From JAWOJF01 sp046481785 (GTDB lineage: Bacteria; Bacteroidota; Ignavibacteria; Ignavibacteriales; Ignavibacteriaceae): a stretch of DNA of 19,403 nucleotides. The notes beneath the pieces are model-generated. The model did no database searches, was not told where the DNA came from, and saw only the letters and a program-made list of their open reading frames with translations. Made by a program: the position numbers and the translations under genes. Where the stretch lies: the NCBI GenBank assembly GCA_046481785.1, contig JAWOJF010000248.1, positions 1-19,403 of the forward strand. The letters run 5' to 3'. Position 1 is the first letter of the stretch, and every line of letters begins with the position of its first letter. Shown here in pieces: positions 15,034 through 19,403 of the stretch.

Positions 15034-16140
15034 TTAATTCATAATATTATCAACCAGACTTTTTAACTCTTTATACCGTTGGCTTCTTCCTTCTGATTTG
15101 ATATAGTAAGTCATTAAAAATGCGCTGTATTCTTTTTCATTATCAACCCAGGGAAATGAACCAAGTAATCCCGGACTACTAACTGTTTTAGCAAATTTAG
15201 AATTGGGGGAAGTTTCCATTATCCATTCACCATAACCATAACCTGCATTACCGCCATCGGCAGGGGAGTAGGATATTTTTGTATCCGTGGTAATACGGTT
15301 AACCTGCATTTCCGCTATGCTGTTTTCACTTAATATTCTTTTTCCTTTATATATACCTTTATTAAGTATCATTACCAGGAAATTCATATAATCGCCGGGT
15401 GTTGTTACAGCGCCGCCTGCAGGAAGAGGTACTTTCATTTTACCAAAATCAGTATTCTTCATTTCGAGAGGCAGTGCTATTCTTTCGGCAAACAAAGTTT
15501 CAAAACTTTTACCACCTATCTTTTCTATTACGGCTCCGGCTATCTGCATGCCAATATTGCTGTAATGAAATATGGTTCCGGGTTTTCCTTCCATAGGATA
15601 CATTGCAAATTTATTAATTGCTTCATCCATACTATTAACACCTTTTAATTCATTAATACTCTCCTTTGCAGGAATACCTTTTATACCCGTAGTATGTGAA
15701 AGGCACTGGCTGATGGTAATATTTCCCTTTCCATGCTTTGTGAGAACTGGTAAAAATGTGCCGATAGTATCGGTTAACTTAAGTTTCCCTTCATCTACAA
15801 AAGTCATTACAAGTGCTGCGCTTAACCATTTACTGCAGCTTGCAACCGGCTGACGTGAAGATGTGGAAAAGTCTGCTGTGTTTGGCTCTTTATTTTTCCT
15901 TTTTGCCATAAATTTTGCAGCTCTCTTCTGTTTCCCTGACATATCATTAACTGTATTGGAATAAACAATTTTACCATCTTTATAAATCATTAGTACAGCT
16001 CTTCCACCCATATCACTTACATTGTCTTCAAGCCAATTATCAATTTTGGAAAAATTCTGTGCCTGAACTATATATGATATGAAAAAGAATAAAATAAAAA
16101 ATAAAACTGGTTTACCGGAGTTAGTCCTGTTATATAACAT
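15034..16140 (-). CDS. Exported serine hydrolase, class C beta-lactamase/PBP4*-like
   Basis: This 368-residue protein belongs to the beta-lactamase-related serine hydrolases (Pfam Beta-lactamase). The ATG at 16140 is chosen because AGAGGA lies 4 bases upstream and a signal peptide follows (hydrophobic F-I-L-F-F-F-I-S-Y, then V-Q-A-Q). An in-frame ATG at 16218 would add 26 residues unrelated to the family. The catalytic S101-C-S-K104 (SxxK) and Y193-S-N195 motifs are present. The third motif, usually H/K-x-G, appears only as S-P-G-L-L-G near residue 325. The protein could be an esterase, a D-amino-acid peptidase or a true beta-lactamase; antibiotic hydrolysis cannot be claimed. It acts in the periplasm. 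It stands alone, flanked by repeat elements on both sides. Confidence 0.88.
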   Translation of the reverse strand: MLYNRTNSGKPVLFFILFFFISYIVQAQNFSKIDNWLEDNVSDMGGRAVLMIYKDGKIVYSNTVNDMSGKQKRAAKFMAKRKNKEPNTADFSTSSRQPVASCSKWLSAALVMTFVDEGKLKLTDTIGTFLPVLTKHGKGNITISQCLSHTTGIKGIPAKESINELKGVNSMDEAINKFAMYPMEGKPGTIFHYSNIGMQIAGAVIEKIGGKSFETLFAERIALPLEMKNTDFGKMKVPLPAGGAVTTPGDYMNFLVMILNKGIYKGKRILSENSIAEMQVNRITTDTKISYSPADGGNAGYGYGEWIMETSPNSKFAKTVSSPGLLGSFPWVDNEKEYSAFLMTYYIKSEGRSQRYKELKSLVDNIMN

Positions 16141-16149
16141 AGTATCCTC

Positions 16150-16218
16150 TGAAAATTTTATTTTTTTGACAAGGGAAGATGGAACAGGGTTTAAATGAAC
16201 ATATGCCGCTATGCCCAT
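16150..16218 (-). pseudogene. Possible remnant of a REP-associated (IS200-like) transposase
   Basis: Read on the minus strand, the frame upstream of the hydrolase start encodes I-A-A-Y-V-H-L-N-P-V-P-S-S-L-V-K-K-I. This strongly recalls the conserved Y-I-H-L-N-P-V-R-A-G-L-V segment of Y1/RAYT transposases. No HUH motif or catalytic Tyr region is nearby, so only a scrap of about 20 codons would be left. It begins where the similarity of repeat copy 2 ends. The match is short and made from memory of the family, so it may be chance. Confidence 0.4.
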
Positions 16219-16219
16219 G

Positions 16220-16325
16220 TCTGTCCAAAATAATAGTTTGTTTCGTTCCTATGGAACTTGAAGATTTTGAGGCTATGTCTATAAACATAACGTCCCTGAC
16301 GGGACTTAAAACAGCAATATGATAC
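16220..16325. repeat. Dispersed REP-like repeat, copy 2
   Basis: About 106 bp matching 11115-11225 in the same orientation. The 48-bp core 16273-16320 is identical to copy 1. The left part is diverged, with a few substitutions and a short indel near 16270. The hairpins GTTCC-TAT-GGAAC (16245-16257), TATGT...ACATA and GTCCC-TGAC-GGGAC are kept; the change in the first lies in its loop. It lies 80 bp upstream of the serine hydrolase start. Confidence 0.85.
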
Positions 16326-16423
16326 TATACCTTAACATTCAGTAACTGTTTATGGTATAAGTACTGGCTCTGCCGGTATTACCAATTTAAGAATGACACA
16401 AATATAAAGATAGTTAATCAATA

Positions 16424-17602
16424 TCATGGGGTATCATTATCATCCCATTTCTTTTTCTTAGTTCCCTTGTAACTATCAATCTGCAAAAGGACCCCTTCCA
16501 GTTTACCATTATCAAGAGGAATTCTTTTTGTAGTTTTAAGACCGATAGATTTTCGGAGTTCCGGGTTGCCTGTATAGATAAATGCAGACGTTCCATTACA
16601 ATTAGTTTTGATAAAGTCGCCCAATTCTTTATAAAGACCCTTTACCTCTTCCAGCTCACCAAGTCTCATCCCATACGGTGGATTAACAATTAATATTCCG
16701 TTTTCAAATTCTTTTGCATGCTGAAATGGTTTGCATGAAATGTTAACAGCATCAGAATAAGGGAGACGTGAAAGATTTTTCTTTGCAACTTCAATTGCCT
16801 TCTGAGATTTATCGCTTCCGCGTATAATATGTTTTGGCAGCGGCCGGACTTTACTGTCAAATTCTTTTTTTACTGTATTCCACTCAGTCTTGTTGAATTC
16901 GGGCATATTAAAAAAACCAAATTTTGTACGAAGTTTCTGTGCAGGAATTCTGCAATAATGCATTAGAGCTTCACAGAGAATTGTACCTGAACCGCACATT
17001 GGATCCCATAAAGGAATTTCTCCATCCCATTTGCTTAGGTATATTATAGCAGCGGCAAGAGTTTCCTGCATAGGTGCCTCGCCTGCAAGCAGTCTGTAGC
17101 CTCTTTTATGCAGTGATTCACCTGATGTATCAAGACTGATAACAGCCATATCTTTTTCAATATGAAGATTGAATCGTACATCAGGATTTTGAACTTCAAC
17201 ATTGGGGCGTTTGCCATATTCATCCCTGAAATAATCTGCAATTCCGTCTTTAAGGCATTGGGCCGCATATAATGAATTAGTGATCCTGCTGTATGAAACA
17301 GAAGCGCTGATTGCAAATGTTTTTTCAAGAGATAAAAAATCTTCCCAGTGAATTGTTTTTGCTTTTTTTATAAGATATTTGGTATCACGGCATGGAAAAG
17401 TTATTAATGGCGCTAGTACCCTTGTAATAAGGCGGGATGTATAATTTATTTTGTAAAGAGTTGGTAAATCTGCTTTAAAGTAAACCCCTTTATATACTAC
17501 TTTGGTTTCCGATGCACCCGATTTAACTAACTCCTCTTCACAGAGGGTTTCCATTTTACCGGTTACCTGAGCAAAATATCCATCTTCCAAGTACTCGTAC
17601 AT
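16424..17602 (-). CDS. THUMP-domain class I SAM methyltransferase, RlmL-like (23S rRNA guanine-N2)
   Basis: This 392-residue cytoplasmic enzyme matches the RlmL N-terminal half/YpsC family, which methylates guanine N2 of 23S rRNA (G2445 in E. coli). The N-terminal part carries the ferredoxin-like and THUMP region (about 40-165). The catalytic Rossmann domain has motif I D200-P-M-C-G-S-G-T207 and motif IV N307-P-P-Y-G311, the N-P-P-Y signature of exocyclic amino methyltransferases. The RlmK half found in the fused gammaproteobacterial enzyme is absent, as is usual outside that group. The C-terminal tail is Lys-rich (G-T-K-K-K-K-W-D-D). The ATG at 17602 has AGGA 6 bases upstream. The stop is followed by 200 bp of intergenic DNA containing repeat copy 2. 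Confidence 0.92.
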   Translation of the reverse strand: MYEYLEDGYFAQVTGKMETLCEEELVKSGASETKVVYKGVYFKADLPTLYKINYTSRLITRVLAPLITFPCRDTKYLIKKAKTIHWEDFLSLEKTFAISASVSYSRITNSLYAAQCLKDGIADYFRDEYGKRPNVEVQNPDVRFNLHIEKDMAVISLDTSGESLHKRGYRLLAGEAPMQETLAAAIIYLSKWDGEIPLWDPMCGSGTILCEALMHYCRIPAQKLRTKFGFFNMPEFNKTEWNTVKKEFDSKVRPLPKHIIRGSDKSQKAIEVAKKNLSRLPYSDAVNISCKPFQHAKEFENGILIVNPPYGMRLGELEEVKGLYKELGDFIKTNCNGTSAFIYTGNPELRKSIGLKTTKRIPLDNGKLEGVLLQIDSYKGTKKKKWDDNDTP

Positions 17603-17631
17603 AAATGTCCTGATTATTTCACATTAGCTGA

Positions 17632-18300
17632 TTATTTGTGTGCCAGTACTTTAATATCATTTACCTCTAACACCTTCTTTTCATAACCTTTAGTAACTGA
17701 ATTTATCATTGCCAAACCTATTTCATCCAATGAGTTAATATATTTTGGAAACAATAATTTTATGAAGGGGAGCAGGGGAGAAAATATCTTGTAAAGTGTT
17801 AATGTGTTTTTTAATCCTTTGCCGGGTATAATAAAACCGGGACGAAATGCATAAGCCTGCCTGAAGCCAAGATGCAGAATATAATTTTCCGTTTTCCCTT
17901 TTACTCTTGCCCACATTATTTTACCTTTTTCCGTACTGTCAGTACCTATACCTGATATATAACAAAACGTGGTATCAGGATTTAATGAAATAAGAGTATC
18001 TGCAAATGTTTTTACAATATCATAAGTAATTTTGTAATAATCATTTTCACTTTTCCCAAGTGAAGTTGTGCCCAGGCAAAAAAAACAGGCATTATAACCT
18101 TTAAGTTGTTCCTTAATTGCTGTCAGATCGGAATAATCCTTATGAATTACTTCTTTTAATTTTGAATGGCTGATATTTACGGGCCTCCGGTTAACAACAA
18201 GAACAGAGTCAACATCAGGATGATTAAGACATTCGTGAAGAACACCTTCACCAACCATGCCTGTGGCACCTGTTATAATTGCATTTATCTTTACAGACAT
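17632..18300 (-). CDS. NAD(P)-binding oxidoreductase, atypical short-chain dehydrogenase/epimerase fold
   Basis: This 222-residue protein has an N-terminal Rossmann fold with T-G11-A-T-G14-M-V-G17, an N-R-R-P segment after strand 2 (NADP-type positive charge), and F-F-C-L-G-T-T as strand 4. A conserved Y-I-S-G-I-G-T-D follows, then M-W-A-R-V-K-G-K-T-E in place of the classic Y-x-x-x-K, and a F-R-P-G motif near residue 155. This fits the atypical SDR group that includes HTATIP2/FMP52-like and NAD(P)H-binding proteins; the substrate is unknown. It lies 29 bp upstream of the methyltransferase start, so the two may be co-transcribed. The ATG at 18300 starts right before the first beta strand; its Shine-Dalgarno is weak. 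Confidence 0.82.
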   Translation of the reverse strand: MSVKINAIITGATGMVGEGVLHECLNHPDVDSVLVVNRRPVNISHSKLKEVIHKDYSDLTAIKEQLKGYNACFFCLGTTSLGKSENDYYKITYDIVKTFADTLISLNPDTTFCYISGIGTDSTEKGKIMWARVKGKTENYILHLGFRQAYAFRPGFIIPGKGLKNTLTLYKIFSPLLPFIKLLFPKYINSLDEIGLAMINSVTKGYEKKVLEVNDIKVLAHK

Positions 18301-18354
18301 AAATACCGCATTATTTCAACATACTTTAATTTTTATACTAATTACCGGCTGGTA

Positions 18355-19110
18355 TTACTCTTTATTCCTTACATAAATCAGTTTTACTTTAGCTCTGGGG
18401 TTTTCTCTTTGTTCAATATCAAATTTATTTGTTGATTTAATCAGCGGTGTCAGTTTCTGGAATCCATAATTTCTTGGATCAAAGTTAGGCTGTTTTTTCT
18501 GCAAAAGATTTCCAACATCTCCTAAAAATGCCCAGCCATCCTCATCTGCAAGATCAGATATAGTTGAAGAAATTAGTTTAATTACTACAGGCGTAATTTT
18601 ATCAACTTCATTTTTTCCTGATACACCGCTTTTAATAATATCGGATTTTCCATCAACGGGTAGTGCGCCGGATTTATTTTTCAGAATTTCAATATAAATG
18701 AATTTATCACATGCTACAATAAAAGGTTGAGGGGTTTTCTTTTCACCTATGCCGAAAACTGTAATGCCGGCCTCTCTTAGTCTTGTGGCAAGCCGTGTAA
18801 AATCGCTGTCGCTGGAAACGAGGCAAAACCCATTAACTTTTGCAGAATACAAGATATCCATAGCATCAATAATCATAGCAGAATCAGTTGAATTTTTCCC
18901 GGTTGTGTATCCATATTGCTGTACAGGAGTTATTGCATTTTCCAGGAGAACATTTTTCCATTTGGAAAGGGAAGGTTTTGTCCAGTCCGCATATATTCTT
19001 TTAATAGTAGGGTTACCATATTTTGCAATTTCCTCCATCATTTCTTTTACATAGGCAGATGGGATATTATCGCCGTCTATTAATACCGCAAACCGCAGGT
19101 CTGTTTCCAT
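18355..19110 (-). CDS. NYN (LabA/DUF88) putative RNase with OST-HTH/LOTUS domain
   Basis: This 251-residue protein has an N-terminal PIN-like NYN domain with the acidic site intact: L-I-D12-G-D14-N, T-D76-S-A-M-I-I-D, and S-S-D101-S-D103-F. The C-terminal portion (about 170-245) fits an OST-HTH/LOTUS domain (G-W-A-F-L-G-D-V-G...F-D-P-R-N-Y-G-F-Q-K-L-T-P-L-I), which binds RNA in its eukaryotic relatives. A metal-dependent RNase or RNA-processing role is inferred; the bacterial substrate is not known. The ATG at 19110 is preferred. A TTG at 19125 would add five residues (M-E-K-I-Q), but neither has a strong Shine-Dalgarno. It is 54 bp upstream of the oxidoreductase gene on the same strand and may head that three-gene group. 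Confidence 0.88.
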   Translation of the reverse strand: METDLRFAVLIDGDNIPSAYVKEMMEEIAKYGNPTIKRIYADWTKPSLSKWKNVLLENAITPVQQYGYTTGKNSTDSAMIIDAMDILYSAKVNGFCLVSSDSDFTRLATRLREAGITVFGIGEKKTPQPFIVACDKFIYIEILKNKSGALPVDGKSDIIKSGVSGKNEVDKITPVVIKLISSTISDLADEDGWAFLGDVGNLLQKKQPNFDPRNYGFQKLTPLIKSTNKFDIEQRENPRAKVKLIYVRNKE

Positions 19111-19330
19111 TTGTATTTTTTCCAATTCAAAATTATATCTGCAATATTATACTAACTATAACCGAAAGCAACCCTGATTGATAAAAAATGCCAATAATTC
19201 GGCATCCTGGGGATGGTATTTGCTTTAAGGCAAATAAAATTACCGGAATTGATAATCAGCATTATACAAAATCCTGAAAATAAGAATCGCCTTATGAAAA
19301 CTCACTAAAATATAAAAATTAATTTGGCAC

Positions 19331-19356
19331 ACTATATGAGCAAGTACTCATATAGT
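19331..19356. promoter_or_regulatory. Perfect 26-bp inverted repeat, probable operator
   Basis: ACTATATGAG-CAAGTA-CTCATATAGT has perfect 10-bp arms around a 6-base centre, in a gene-free region 24 bp before a possible plus-strand start. Its size and symmetry suit a dimeric regulator such as the TetR family. There is no T run after it, so it is not a terminator. The regulator and the controlled promoter are inferred. Confidence 0.6.
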
Positions 19357-19380
19357 CATTATGAAAAAGCCTGATCTGAT

Positions 19381-19403
19381 ATGAGAAAAACACAGGAAGA
19401 ATT
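19381..19403 (+). CDS. Possible start of a TetR-like regulator, cut by the window edge
   Basis: Only seven full codons are visible: M-R-K-T-Q-E-E. This is a common way for TetR/AcrR-type repressors to begin (M-R-x-T-x-E-x then the helix-turn-helix). The perfect operator-like inverted repeat just upstream fits autoregulation. The fragment is too short to prove that a gene exists, and no clear Shine-Dalgarno is seen. Confidence 0.3.

Noticed and set aside
15399..15853. Plus-strand open frames opposite the serine hydrolase
   Set aside because: They are antisense to a well-supported gene and show no recognisable protein features.
19200..19250. Small inverted repeats ATGCC...GGCAT and TATTTGC-TTTAAG-GCAAATA upstream of the NYN gene
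   Set aside because: The arms are 5-7 bp and AT-rich, which is expected by chance in this DNA; no supporting context.

Overview
The window looks like chromosomal DNA of a Gram-negative member of the Bacteroidota/Ignavibacteria/Chlorobi assemblage, most likely an Ignavibacteria-type organism. This is inferred from several things: AT-rich DNA, signal peptides that end in 'AQ' or 'GQ' as is common in Bacteroidota, outer-membrane and lipoprotein genes, a heptose-phosphate phosphatase implying LPS, and a lipoprotein beside glycogen synthase. The taxon is an inference; no rRNA or tRNA is present.

Layout. (1) 135-5916, plus strand: a tight five-gene operon of glycogen synthase (glgA), a GmhB-type heptose-bisphosphate phosphatase, a lipoprotein resembling the DUF4270 type, an outer-membrane barrel-like protein and an exported TPR protein. 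Genes overlap or abut, and a clear intrinsic terminator follows at 5932-5961. (2) 6126-9654, plus: a large soluble multi-PAS/GAF sensor kinase of the HisKA_2 type, followed 7 bp later by a VanX/DdpX-like D-Ala-D-Ala dipeptidase. (3) 9866-10372, plus: an unrecognised small protein with a C-terminal membrane anchor. It converges on an exported BCP-type peroxiredoxin (10453-10989, minus), with a strong GC-rich hairpin between them. (4) 14423 down to 11313, minus: plsY-htrA-purB, all overlapping, so probably one transcript. (5) 14424-15033: a long non-coding or small-gene stretch with a perfect minus-strand terminator, a tiny hydrophobic ORF and a CCTGCCTGC/GCAGGCAGG inverted repeat. (6) 16140 down to 15034, minus: an exported serine beta-lactamase-like hydrolase. 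(7) 17602-16424, 18300-17632 and 19110-18355, minus: an RlmL-type THUMP methyltransferase, an NAD(P)-binding oxidoreductase, and a NYN-LOTUS protein. (8) The right edge holds a perfect 10-bp inverted repeat, probably an operator, upstream of what may be the first codons of a TetR-like regulator.

Most genes are ordinary housekeeping or envelope functions. The most interesting non-coding signal is a roughly 110-bp dispersed repeat present twice (11115-11225 and 16220-16325), with a 48-bp identical core and three small hairpins. It lies upstream of two exported-enzyme genes. Next to the second copy an in-frame 'YVHLNPV..SLVKK' peptide looks like a remnant of a REP-associated tyrosine transposase. 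No CRISPR array, phage, intact mobile element or obvious new defence system is visible.
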